A DNA stretch of 7,588 nucleotides from Rhodocyclaceae bacterium (lineage in GTDB: Bacteria > Pseudomonadota > Gammaproteobacteria > Burkholderiales > Rhodocyclaceae). Location: the NCBI GenBank assembly GCA_017444505.1, contig JAFSWK010000147.1, forward strand, positions 1 through 7,588, written 5' to 3'. The translations under genes were made by a program, and so were the position numbers. This document shows, one piece after another, positions 1 to 6,549 of the stretch. The notes under the pieces are model-generated. The model ran no database searches. It saw only the letters and a program-made list of their open reading frames with translations, and was not told the origin of the DNA. Within the stretch, counting starts at the first letter, position 1. Each line of letters opens with the position of its first letter.

Positions 1-11
1 CCCCCCCGCGC

Positions 12-1550
12 ATGAAATCTGTCCACCCGCTTCATTCCGTCCGTGACAGGGCGCTGGCCATACGCAACCGAACGCTAAACGGAGTGCTTGCGTTCTTCGT
101 GCTGCTCGGCCCCGCGTTTGCGCTCAAGATTGCCACCAGCGACTTTGCGGGAATCACCTATACCGAATGTGCGCTCATATCCATCTACGCCGCGCTGGTG
201 GCGCAGGTGCATCGCTTCGCCCTGAAAAGGCAGCCCGGGGCGGTCGTGCCAAGCGTTCTCGCCTTCCTCTCGCAAAGCCTGCTGCTGGTCTATCTGGAAT
301 ACGTGGGGCTGAACACCCACTTCGCATGGTTTCTCGTGCCGCTGCTCAGCCTGGTTTTTTGCAGTCTGCGCCTGTTTCTACTGCTATCGGCCTCAAACTT
401 CCTTTTGATGGCGCTCGCCATGAGGCTGAAAGACCCTTCTCTCGGTGGCATGGGCGTGGTGTATGCGGGCAGTTCTGCCATTGCCCGGGCCAGCGACCTC
501 GTCCTGGAATACATTTTCGTGGCGGCTGCCGGGTATGCAATCGTCCATGCCATTGTCGCCTACCTCAAGGAACTCAGCGTCCTGCGCAAACCCGTGGATG
601 AACTGGAATCCGAAGCCTCCGAGCAGATGCGCATCCTGAAATCAATGGCGGACATTTATGAAAGGGTCAACCTGATTGACTTCGTCGAAATGACCGAAAT
701 GAGCCTGCGAGAAAAAACGCTGAACCAGATTGGTCTTGACTTCAGCAAGCAGGATCATACGAACATGACGCAGCGCATGATTCCCGGCATCGTGCCCGAC
801 CACAAACAGGATTTTGTCCACTTTACGAATATCACCACGGTGCAGGAACGCCTGCGGAACAAGCGCAGCATTTCCGGGGATTTTATCGACATGACATCCG
901 GATGGTTCCGTGCGCAATACATCGTGATTGAACGCAACGAAGAGCAGCTTCCCATCAAAATCATCTTCACGATTCAGGACATCGAAAACGAAAAACGCCG
1001 CGAAGAATACCTTATCCGCATTGCCATGACGGACGAGCTTACGCGCGCCTACAACCGTCGTCGTTTTGAAAAGGACATTGCGATGCGCGCCGCGCAGGGG
1101 TTGGATGTAGGGCTTGCCTTGTATTCGGTGGACATCAACGACCTGAAGCGCGTAAATGACGCCTTCGGCCATTGCGCGGGCGACGAAATCATCAAGGCCA
1201 CCGCCGAAATTCTGATGCGCGCAGCCGGCTCGGACGGCAATGTCTACCGCATAGGTGGCGATGAATTCATCATGCTGCTATACACAGACGATTGCGAACA
1301 AATCCGGGAGACCATCAAAACCCGCGCGCAGGAATGGCGCGGCGTGCTGATCGACAAACTTTCTGTCGCCGTCGGCTACGCAAGCTGCGCGGACTACCCG
1401 GGCTGCGATCTGCTCGAACTCGAAAAAATCGCAGACCGCCAGATGTATCAGGATAAAGCAAGTTACTACCAGACCACCGGCATCGACCGAAGAAAAACCC
1501 CCACATCTCCCATATACATGCAGGCAAACGAAGAACCCCTTGCGGACTGA
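12..1550 (+). CDS. Membrane-anchored diguanylate cyclase (PAS-like + GGDEF)
   Basis: Predicted to make cyclic di-GMP from two GTP at the inner membrane. Residues about 21-185 are hydrophobic and look like five or six transmembrane segments. A linker follows, then residues about 205-330 that read as a PAS-like sensor fold ending in a helix that leads into the catalytic domain. The GGDEF domain covers about 336-485: TDELTRAYNRRRF at 340-352, a metal/substrate motif DINDLKRVND at 374-383, GH..GD at 386-391 and an intact GGDEF at 415-419, so it should be active. The usual inhibitory RxxD site five residues before GGDEF is absent (407-410 read SDGN). The tail after about 485 is polar and short. 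Only 11 bases precede the ATG, no ribosome binding site is visible and the frame stays open to the edge, so the true start could lie outside. The sensed ligand is unknown. Confidence 0.93.
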   Translation: MKSVHPLHSVRDRALAIRNRTLNGVLAFFVLLGPAFALKIATSDFAGITYTECALISIYAALVAQVHRFALKRQPGAVVPSVLAFLSQSLLLVYLEYVGLNTHFAWFLVPLLSLVFCSLRLFLLLSASNFLLMALAMRLKDPSLGGMGVVYAGSSAIARASDLVLEYIFVAAAGYAIVHAIVAYLKELSVLRKPVDELESEASEQMRILKSMADIYERVNLIDFVEMTEMSLREKTLNQIGLDFSKQDHTNMTQRMIPGIVPDHKQDFVHFTNITTVQERLRNKRSISGDFIDMTSGWFRAQYIVIERNEEQLPIKIIFTIQDIENEKRREEYLIRIAMTDELTRAYNRRRFEKDIAMRAAQGLDVGLALYSVDINDLKRVNDAFGHCAGDEIIKATAEILMRAAGSDGNVYRIGGDEFIMLLYTDDCEQIRETIKTRAQEWRGVLIDKLSVAVGYASCADYPGCDLLELEKIADRQMYQDKASYYQTTGIDRRKTPTSPIYMQANEEPLAD

Positions 1551-1569
1551 CCGCCTCGCAACCAGCCAA

Positions 1570-1609
1570 ACAAAAACGGCAGCCGCAGGGCATCGGCTGC
1601 CGTTTTTGT
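1570..1609. terminator. Bidirectional intrinsic terminator
   Basis: A perfect 16-bp stem (1570-1585 paired with 1594-1609) with an 8-nt loop has a GC-rich core GGCAGCCG/CGGCTGCC and runs of five A on one side and five T on the other. It lies between the convergent cyclase (ends 1550) and acetyltransferase (ends 1646), so it can stop transcription from both. A near-identical copy lies at 2347-2384. Confidence 0.9.
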
Positions 1610-1645
1610 GTTGTCGGGCTTGCCGACCAGCCGCTGGCGCGCGCT

Positions 1646-2284
1646 TCACAGCCGCGCCTGAATTTCCCGCCGCACGCTTTCCAGGTCGCTGCTGGTCAAT
1701 AGCGGAATCAGGCGGTTGATTTCTTCTACGCTGCGATCCCACCAGCGGAAGGCGAGCAGCAAGGCAATCAGCGCATCATCAAAGCGTTTGCGCAACAGGC
1801 GCGCCGGATTGCCGACGACGATGGAGTAGGGCGCAACATTGCTACCCACCACGGCATTTGCGCCGATGATTGCGCCATCGCCCACGCGCACGCCCGGCAA
1901 AATCACGGCGTTTTGCCCAATCCAGACATCGTTGCCAATCACCGTATCGCCCTTGTACGGCAAATCCGCTGGCGCGGGCGGCGCCATCTCCCAGCCTTCC
2001 AGCGTGTAGAACGGAAACGTCGAGACTGCATTCATCTGATGATTCGCGCCATTCATCACAAATTCCACGCCCGCTGCAATCTGGCAGAACTTGCCAATAA
2101 TCAGACGGTCGCCCAGCCACGGATAATGATGTGTCACATGGCGCTCAAACTCCTCATCGGAGATATATGTAAATTCACCGACGAGAATATTCGTGTTCGA
2201 AATCGTCGGCTTCACATAGATTTCGTTCTCATAATCCGGCACCGGATGCACCACGTCCGGGTCAGGAATTTTGCCGTCTTTCAT
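1646..2284 (-). CDS. Vat-like xenobiotic O-acetyltransferase (left-handed beta-helix)
   Basis: A 212-residue member of the hexapeptide-repeat xenobiotic acetyltransferase family, whose known members (Vat, CatB) use acetyl-CoA to acetylate streptogramin A or chloramphenicol in the cytoplasm. It closely follows the Vat layout: HYPWLGDRLIIGKFCQIA at about 53-70, then MNGANHQMN at 77-85 with the candidate catalytic His82 at the VatD position, then FPF at 90-92, KGDTVIGNDVWIGQNAVILP at 111-130 and GDGAIIGANAVV with the closing GNPAR at 158-162. A helical C-terminus contains the paired Trp of RWWDRSVEEIN (180-190). I chose the ATG at 2284 because GAGGTG sits about six bases upstream. The longer reading frame up to 2407 would run through a terminator hairpin. 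Substrate is not proven; environmental homologues may not confer resistance. Confidence 0.9.
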   Translation of the reverse strand: MKDGKIPDPDVVHPVPDYENEIYVKPTISNTNILVGEFTYISDEEFERHVTHHYPWLGDRLIIGKFCQIAAGVEFVMNGANHQMNAVSTFPFYTLEGWEMAPPAPADLPYKGDTVIGNDVWIGQNAVILPGVRVGDGAIIGANAVVGSNVAPYSIVVGNPARLLRKRFDDALIALLLAFRWWDRSVEEINRLIPLLTSSDLESVRREIQARL

Positions 2285-2319
2285 GCCTTTCACCTCACGC
2301 CGTTGAATGGAAGCAGCCC

Positions 2320-2349
2320 ATTCTAACCGCATGGCGCGCAGACCCGCAA
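2320..2349 (-). promoter_or_regulatory. Candidate promoter for the Vat-like gene
   Basis: On the minus strand TTGCGG (2349-2344), an 18-base spacer and TAGAAT (2325-2320) resemble a sigma-70 promoter. The -10 matches five of six consensus bases and the -35 is weak. Transcription would begin near 2313, about 29 bases before the start codon. The -35 touches the outer arm of the upstream terminator hairpin. Confidence 0.35.
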
Positions 2350-2384
2350 AAACGGCAGCCACAGGGCTTCGGCTGCCGTTTTTG
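2347..2384 (-). terminator. Intrinsic terminator, near-copy of 1570-1609
   Basis: A perfect 14-bp stem (2347-2360 with 2371-2384) and a 10-nt loop have the same GGCAGCC/GGCTGCC core and A5/T5 flanks as the hairpin at 1570-1609. Over 40 bases (1571-1610 against 2347-2386) I count two differences. It lies downstream of the small broken gene ending at 2489 and just upstream of the acetyltransferase promoter, and so separates the two transcripts. Confidence 0.85.
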
Positions 2385-2443
2385 TGGTTGCGCGATTGCA
2401 CGGTCACGAAAGGCGACGGGCGGAGGGGTAGGGGAGTGGCGCG

Positions 2444-2483
2444 CGCTTTTCGCGTGGCGGCGCAGCCGCGCAGTGCGAAAGCG
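2444..2483 (-). other. Long imperfect stem-loop after the broken gene
   Basis: CGCTTTTCGC (2444-2453) pairs with GCGAAAGCG (2475-2483) with one bulged T. Inside it, GCGGC (2457-2461) pairs with GCCGC (2465-2469) around a three-base loop. It starts six bases after the stop codon of the 2489-2757 gene on the minus strand. There is no T tract, so it may protect the 3' end of the RNA or be incidental in GC-rich DNA. Confidence 0.35.
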
Positions 2484-2488
2484 GCTTC

Positions 2489-2757
2489 TTAAACCCCCCT
2501 TCTCCCCGCTTCCCAGCCTTCGCTGGTCAGATGTACGTTCAGCGCAGCTTCCTTGTCTTCGTCAAGAATCTTCTTGATACGCGGGAAGGCTTCCTGCACC
2601 TCGGGGTTGTTCGCCCCCATTCGGCAAGGTTGGCAATCTTGTACGTATAGGCGATGTTCGTCATCTTGTAGTCCCCCATGCTCATTGGCGCATCCCACTT
2701 CACTACCTTGTCCAGCACTCTTTTGCCCCAGCACAAATCCGTAGCCATGTCGCCCAT
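2489..2757 (-). pseudogene. Unrecognised small protein gene with a single-base frameshift
   Basis: Two overlapping minus-strand frames join into one coherent product. The first runs from ATG at 2757 (MGDMATDLCWGKRVL...) to the Trp of NLAEW. The second starts ANNPEVQEAFPRIKKIL and ends at TAA 2489-2491. The switch falls at a run of five C on the plus strand (2614-2618); one extra base there would give an 89-residue acidic protein, and the total of 269 bases is one short of 90 codons. As it stands, translation would run into junk and stop at 2539 after 72 residues. AGGAAAGG nine bases before the ATG is a good ribosome binding site and argues that this was a real gene. I do not recognise the family. 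No signal peptide or membrane segment is visible. It could be a true mutation, a phase-variable tract or a sequencing error. Confidence 0.6.
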
Positions 2758-2857
2758 TATTTTTTTCCTTTCCTGCGCAAACGGTTTTGCAGCATCGGTC
2801 AAGTGGTAGCGCCGGACTTGAATCGCCGCCAGCGGTACAAACCTGCCGGACACGGGC

Positions 2858-3180
2858 GGCGAAAGTACCATAATTGGCATTATGTTAACTACGAAAATCA
2901 GGCGGCGGGTTTGGAAACTGCTGTTTTCCGGATAACGCTTGGCTTGGTAACGGTTTGGGTCGCACGCAGGCACTCTGCCCTCGCCGACGGCTTGGGCGTG
3001 TTTGGGCGCGGGTGCGTGTCGGGCGGTTGGTTGGGCGTTTGTTTGGCGTGCGTTGCTAAAACGGATGGCGGCGCTCAGTTTCGGCGTGTGGCGGCGTGTT
3101 GGCGCGGATGTGCTTTGTATGGTTTTGTACGAATGGCACCGTCGGGATGGTGAAATAATGCCAATTATGGCACTTCCGAC
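2858..3180. repeat. Inverted repeat pair, 26-bp arms about 270 bp apart
   Basis: CCATAATTGGCATTAT at 2868-2883 is exactly the reverse complement of 3155-3170. The ten bases on the outer side of each arm also match at seven positions, giving 26-bp arms with 23 identities. Each arm is itself a partial dyad: ATAAT, four bases, ATTAT, and the right copy adds GTG at 3150-3152 opposite CAC at 3171-3173. The pair could be terminal repeats of a small non-coding mobile element (about 323 bp) or two operator sites in opposite orientation. No transposase or clear target duplication is seen. Confidence 0.6.
2950..3130 (-). terminator. Candidate Rho-dependent termination zone after the Fic gene
   Basis: Downstream of the Fic stop, the minus-strand transcript would be C- and A-rich and G-poor. 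In 3001-3060 I count on the plus strand 28 G, 20 T, 9 C and 3 A, so the RNA-like strand has 28 C against 9 G. Such unstructured C-rich RNA is the hallmark of Rho loading sites. No intrinsic terminator hairpin with a T tract follows the Fic gene. This is an inference from composition only. Confidence 0.3.
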
Positions 3181-3225
3181 GCTGGCTTGCGGGGCGTGTC
3201 GCTGGCGCGCGGCAAAGTGCTAGGC

Positions 3226-4002
3226 TCAACTTTTCACGCTCTTGCGGTAGTCCCGGATTTGCGCCTGCATGTTCTCCGTGTGGTGCCGAAGCATGAACTC
3301 CAGAAATAAGCTGGCGTTATCACTTTCTTGCGCCTTGGCCAGACTTTCGATGTACTGCGCACGCTTTTCCTTCTTGACGATGGAGAGCATGACGCCCGCT
3401 TCGCGTTGAATCAGGTTCATGAGCAAGCGCGCCATCCGGCCATTGCCGTCTGCCCAAGGGTGAATGCTCACAAGGCGGAAATGGGCTTCAAAACTTGCGC
3501 AATACACTTGCTCCGCCGTCATGCTGTCGAGCGCCTTCCGCGTCTTGTCCAGCCACGTGCAGAACGCTTGCAGTCTGTCAGGCACCTTTTGCCAGGCCAT
3601 GTAGCTTGCTCCGCCTCTTCCGGCACTCACGTTGATGCGGCGCAGTTCGCCTTTTGCTGCATCAAACTCGTCCAGCGCGGTGCTGTATCTTGAACCCGTG
3701 TTCTTCATCACCTGCGCGGCAAGTTGGCACAGAACCGCTACCGTGATGGGGCTGCGCGCATCCGCAATCCTGAACGCTTCGCCATAGGCGGCTTTCAGGT
3801 CAAGATTCATCAGTTGCTCGGCAATCGGCTTGTTCGGGCTGATGCCCTTGTCAAAGAGCACCTGATTCTCGGCCTCCGAGATGGTCGAGCCTTCGATGGC
3901 CGTCGAATGCGTGATGATGGAATACAGGGCGAACTTGTCGTAATCAAGCTGCTCGCCTATGCCGAGGCTTTTGTATTCGCTCCACAAATTATTCACGTTC
4001 AT
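3226..4002 (-). CDS. Class II Fic-domain protein (putative AMP-transferase)
   Basis: A 258-residue Fic protein that probably transfers AMP from ATP to a protein hydroxyl. The full catalytic motif HPWADGNGR lies at 181-189 (His181 as base, Asp185 for metal, Asn187 and Arg189 for phosphates), followed by the helix MARLLMNLI. An inhibitory helix is present near the N-terminus: STAIEG at 33-38 fits (S/T)xxxE(G/N), with Glu37 expected to block ATP binding, which places it in class II where the inhibitory segment is on the same chain. A C-terminal helical part follows to residue 258, with no recognised DNA-binding domain. GAGGAT about eight bases before ATG 4002 supports the start. No antitoxin-like small gene adjoins it, consistent with built-in inhibition. 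Its target is unknown; the gene stands apart from the cluster upstream, and it could be a recent arrival or a housekeeping regulator. Confidence 0.92.
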   Translation of the reverse strand: MNVNNLWSEYKSLGIGEQLDYDKFALYSIITHSTAIEGSTISEAENQVLFDKGISPNKPIAEQLMNLDLKAAYGEAFRIADARSPITVAVLCQLAAQVMKNTGSRYSTALDEFDAAKGELRRINVSAGRGGASYMAWQKVPDRLQAFCTWLDKTRKALDSMTAEQVYCASFEAHFRLVSIHPWADGNGRMARLLMNLIQREAGVMLSIVKKEKRAQYIESLAKAQESDNASLFLEFMLRHHTENMQAQIRDYRKSVKS

Positions 4003-4087
4003 TTCTTGCCATCCTCATCATGTGCAGCGCGCTCAGGGGCGGATAATATCAACGATAGCGTCGGCAGGTTGCTCAAGATGTCATGGA

Positions 4088-4114
4088 GCAAGGCTGCGGG
4101 GCGTTCAGCCTTGC
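4088..4114 (-). terminator. Hairpin overlapping the DUF486 stop codon
   Basis: GCAAGGCTG (4088-4096) and CAGCCTTGC (4106-4114) form a perfect 9-bp stem with a 9-nt loop. The stem contains part of the stop codon of the DUF486 gene (4105-4107). No T tract follows on the minus strand, so termination may be partial; the Fic gene begins 85 bases further on. Confidence 0.45.
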
Positions 4115-4470
4115 CGGAAGATGAAGTAGACCGCACCGCACAGGCAGAGCGCGGCCCAGAGGTAGTCGAGTTTGACGGGTTGCCCCATGTAGAGGACGGC
4201 GAAGGGAACGAAAACGCCCAGCGAGATGACTTCCTGCATCACTTTGAGTTGCGGCAGCGTCAAGGCGGTGGCGCCGATGCGGTTGGCGGGCACTTGTACG
4301 ACGTATTCAAAAAACGCGATGCCCCAACTGATGAGCACGACGAGAAACCAGGCTTTGTGTTGCAGGTGTTTGAGGTGGCCGTACCAGGCGAAGGTCATGA
4401 AGATGTTGGAGACCGAGAGCAGCAGCGCGGTTTGCAGCCAGATGGGGATGTTTTGTAGCCAGGCGGACAT
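4105..4470 (-). CDS. DUF486 / DMT-superfamily small membrane protein
   Basis: A 121-residue inner-membrane protein with four predicted transmembrane helices (about 10-28, 40-60, 78-95 and 102-118). It matches the DUF486 family by the pattern FFEYVVQVPANRIG at about 53-66 and a QLKVMQEVISL segment before helix three. The family belongs to the drug/metabolite transporter superfamily and resembles half a transporter, so it probably acts as a dimer; no substrate is established. Length is normal. AGGA nine bases before ATG 4470 supports the start. It begins 36 bases after the folK stop on the same strand and is probably read from the same transcript, though the functions are not obviously linked. 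Confidence 0.88.
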   Translation of the reverse strand: MSAWLQNIPIWLQTALLLSVSNIFMTFAWYGHLKHLQHKAWFLVVLISWGIAFFEYVVQVPANRIGATALTLPQLKVMQEVISLGVFVPFAVLYMGQPVKLDYLWAALCLCGAVYFIFRQG

Positions 4471-4506
4471 GGGGAAAAATCCTGAATCTGTTTTTGAAAT
4501 AATGCG

Positions 4507-5004
4507 TTAGAGCGGTTCTACGGGCTGGTCGGCAACGGCGGCGACAAGTTCGGTCAGCGGGGCGTTTTGGCCGGGGATGCGGAAATCCGGCGGGACAATT
4601 TGCGCCAGCGGGATGAGTACGAAGGCGCGCTGCGTCATGCGCGGGTGCGGTACGACAAGTTGCGGCGTGCGTATCTGCGCGTCGCCATAGAGCAAAAGGT
4701 CCAAATCCAGCACGCGCGGCAGATAGCCGGAAGACTGCGGCGGGCGCACGCGCCCTGCTTCGGTTTCCAGCCGTTGCAGGTGGGCGAGCAGCGCGGGTGC
4801 GGCCAGGCCGGTTTGCAGGGCGAAGACGGCGTTGGTGTAGTCGGGATGCGTCTCGTCACAGCCTTGCGGGGCGCTGCGGTACAAGGATGATGCGGCGCGC
4901 AGCGCGGTGTGCGGCAAGGCGGAAAGTTGTTCGCGGGTGTGGGCGAACGTGGCGCGCGTGTCGCCGAGGTTGGCACCAAAGCCGACATAGGCCGTGACGG
5001 GCAT
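4507..5004 (-). CDS. folK: 6-hydroxymethyl-7,8-dihydropterin pyrophosphokinase (HPPK)
   Basis: Transfers pyrophosphate from ATP to 6-hydroxymethyl-dihydropterin, the step before dihydropteroate synthase in folate synthesis, in the cytoplasm. The 165 residues show the family marks in order: AYVGFGANLGD at 5-15, LYRSAP at 41-46, DYTNAVFALQT at 55-65, and the signature PRVLDLDLLLYG at 96-107, whose Asp100 and Asp102 bind the two magnesium ions. HPRMTQRAFVLIPLAQI at 120-136 closes the pterin site. Its ATG shares one base with the TGA of pcnB (TGATG), so translation is probably coupled; the ribosome binding site within pcnB is weak. The pcnB-folK pair is a common arrangement in beta- and gamma-proteobacteria. 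Confidence 0.96.
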   Translation of the reverse strand: MPVTAYVGFGANLGDTRATFAHTREQLSALPHTALRAASSLYRSAPQGCDETHPDYTNAVFALQTGLAAPALLAHLQRLETEAGRVRPPQSSGYLPRVLDLDLLLYGDAQIRTPQLVVPHPRMTQRAFVLIPLAQIVPPDFRIPGQNAPLTELVAAVADQPVEPL

Positions 5005-6428
5005 CAGGCGTTCTCGCAGACGGCGGATGGCGCGTCGGCCTCGGCGCTGCTGCTGTGGGGCGTGTCCGCGCCCTGCCCGTCCATTGGCGCTTCGCTGCGC
5101 GCGCCCCGCCGACGCGAACGACGCCGCCGCCGACGGCGCCCTGTGTCATGCGTTTTTGCGCCGGGCGGCAGGTTTTGCATGAGACGCTCGCGCTCTTCTT
5201 CGCTGGCGTGGGCAAAGGCGTCCCACCAGTCGGGCAAGGCGGGGTCGATTTCTCCAGCTTTGGCGCGCAGGCGCAGAAAATCCCAGCCGGCACGGTAGCG
5301 CGGATGCCCCAGCAGACGCCGCGCGTTGCGCATGGGGTGCGCAAAACGCGGTTGCAGCGCCCAGATGTCTTTGATGTCGGTGGCGATGCGGCGGGTGATG
5401 GCGAGCTTGTCGCCCTGGCGACCTAGGACGATGTCCATCGCTTCAAAAAACGCTTGTTGCGGCACGGCCACTTGCTCTTTACGCGCTTCGCGCACGGTGA
5501 GCACTTCGTGCCAGAGCAGCGTGGCAAAAAGAAAACCGGGCGAGACGGATTTGCCCGCGCGCACGCGCTCGTCGGTATTTTCCAGCGCGATGCGCACAAA
5601 CCGCTGCCCGGCAGGTTGTTCCAGTATCACATCGAGCAGCGGCAGCAGGCCGTGGTGCAGCCCTTCCGCGCGCAACTGGCGCACGCAGGCGAGCGCGTGG
5701 CCGCATTGCAGCAGTTTGAGCATTTCTTCCAACAGCCGCGCGCCGGGTACGTTGCCCAGCAGCGGTGCCAGTTCACGAATCGGGGCGCGCACGGCTTCGT
5801 CAATTTGCAGCCCCAGCTTGGCACCGAGGCGCACGGCGCGCAACATGCGCACCGGGTCTTCGCGGTAGCGCGTGGCGGCATTGCCGATGATGCGCAGCAC
5901 GCGCGCTTCAATATCGGCTACGCCGTGGTGGTAGTCGACGATGTGCTCCGCAATGGGGTCGTAATACAGCGCGTTGGCGGTGAAATCGCGGCGCATGGCG
6001 TCTTCGGCCTGAGTGCCGAATTCGTTGTCCTGCAAGATGCGTCCGTGCTCGTCGGTTTTCGCTTCCTGGCCGGAACGGAAAGTCGTCACCTCAATGACTT
6101 CCCTGCCCTGCATGACGTGCACAATGCGAAAGCGCCGCCCGATGATGCGGGAACGGCGAAAGGCGGCGCGCACCTGTTCGGGCGTGGCACTGGTGGCAAC
6201 GTCAAAATCTTTCGGGGCCACTCCCAGCAGCAAATCGCGCACCGCGCCGCCCACTACGAATGCCTGAAAACCGCGCCGCTGCAAGGTTTCGCAGACGTTA
6301 AAGGCCGCCGGTGAAATGCGCCCGCGATGAATTCCGTGCCGATGCGCCGCCAGCACGACTTCCCGTCCGCCCTTCTGCGCCTTCACTGGCCGCCGCCGCA
6401 ACACCTTGCGGATGAAATTCCGAATCAT
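5004..6428 (-). CDS. pcnB: Poly(A) polymerase I
   Basis: Adds A tails to the 3' ends of RNAs, promoting their decay. The 474 residues carry the nucleotidyltransferase core: FVVGGAVRDLLLG at 57-69, the catalytic pair in KDFDVAT at 73-79 (Asp74 and Asp76), RRDFTANAL at 146-154 and RYREDPVRMLRAVR at 187-200. IIGRRFRIVHV at 95-105 is the signature that separates poly(A) polymerases from CCA-adding enzymes. The C-terminus is very basic (eleven of twelve residues at 430-441 are Arg, Gly or Ser, mostly Arg) and is followed by a low-complexity acidic tail, a feature that varies in this family. The start at 6428 is favoured by the family-like MIRNFIRKVL opening. The nearest purine-rich stretch (GGGAAG) touches the ATG, so initiation may be poor, as is known for pcnB elsewhere. 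Length is normal. Confidence 0.96.
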   Translation of the reverse strand: MIRNFIRKVLRRRPVKAQKGGREVVLAAHRHGIHRGRISPAAFNVCETLQRRGFQAFVVGGAVRDLLLGVAPKDFDVATSATPEQVRAAFRRSRIIGRRFRIVHVMQGREVIEVTTFRSGQEAKTDEHGRILQDNEFGTQAEDAMRRDFTANALYYDPIAEHIVDYHHGVADIEARVLRIIGNAATRYREDPVRMLRAVRLGAKLGLQIDEAVRAPIRELAPLLGNVPGARLLEEMLKLLQCGHALACVRQLRAEGLHHGLLPLLDVILEQPAGQRFVRIALENTDERVRAGKSVSPGFLFATLLWHEVLTVREARKEQVAVPQQAFFEAMDIVLGRQGDKLAITRRIATDIKDIWALQPRFAHPMRNARRLLGHPRYRAGWDFLRLRAKAGEIDPALPDWWDAFAHASEEERERLMQNLPPGAKTHDTGRRRRRRRSRRRGARSEAPMDGQGADTPHSSSAEADAPSAVCENA

Positions 6429-6479
6429 CTTCCCGAAAATACTACGAATGCGCTATGCGAAGCGCGTAACCGGTCGTGG

Positions 6480-6509
6480 ATGATACCTGAGTTTGCTGCA
6501 CTGCGTCAT
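6480..6509 (-). promoter_or_regulatory. Weak candidate promoter for pcnB
   Basis: On the minus strand ATGACG (6509-6504), an 18-base spacer and TATCAT (6485-6480) could be a sigma-70 promoter, giving a leader of about 45 bases. A small hairpin GCGCT/AGCGC (6450-6454 with 6461-6465) lies in that leader. Nothing else in 6429-6560 looks better. Confidence 0.3.
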
Positions 6510-6549
6510 CGTTCTTTTCGTTCGCCCCCGCCCTGCCCGCCTGGGTGCG

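Larger units (their letters stand above)
2758..3225. other. Gene-poor region between the Fic gene and the broken small gene
   Basis: No convincing coding sequence is seen in these 468 bases. The open frames crossing it on the plus strand (2803-3153 and 3002-3223) have no ribosome binding site, are rich in Cys, Trp and Arg, and resemble no known family. The region holds the inverted-repeat pair at 2858-2883 and 3155-3180, a C-rich/G-poor tract on the minus strand, and the leader of the 2757 gene. I could not find a strong promoter for that gene. Confidence 0.6.

Noticed and set aside
2285..2407. Longer start for the Vat-like protein at 2407
   Set aside because: The added 41 codons run through the terminator hairpin at 2347-2384 and the candidate promoter, whereas ATG 2284 has a good ribosome binding site and matches family length.
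2799..2823. tRNA-like 3' end on the minus strand (TTCAAGT ... CTACCA)
   Set aside because: The T-stem does not pair, the acceptor would be too short before CCA, and no anticodon or D arm is found upstream.
3002..3223. Small plus-strand frame with Trp- and Cys-rich product
   Set aside because: No ribosome binding site; the repeated IMPIM peptide it shares with the opposite strand is just the inverted repeat translated.
3421..3440. Possible Neisseria-type DNA uptake sequence (GCCGTCTG)
   Set aside because: Only eight bases match (also near 7467), the AA end is absent, and uptake sequences would be expected more often and often paired in terminators.
3724..4458. 244-codon plus-strand open frame
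   Set aside because: It is antisense to both the Fic gene and DUF486, which have clear family motifs; its composition is that of a shadow frame.
5454..6314. 286-codon plus-strand open frame
   Set aside because: It lies wholly opposite pcnB and is His/Ala/Arg-rich, as expected for the antisense of a GC-rich gene.
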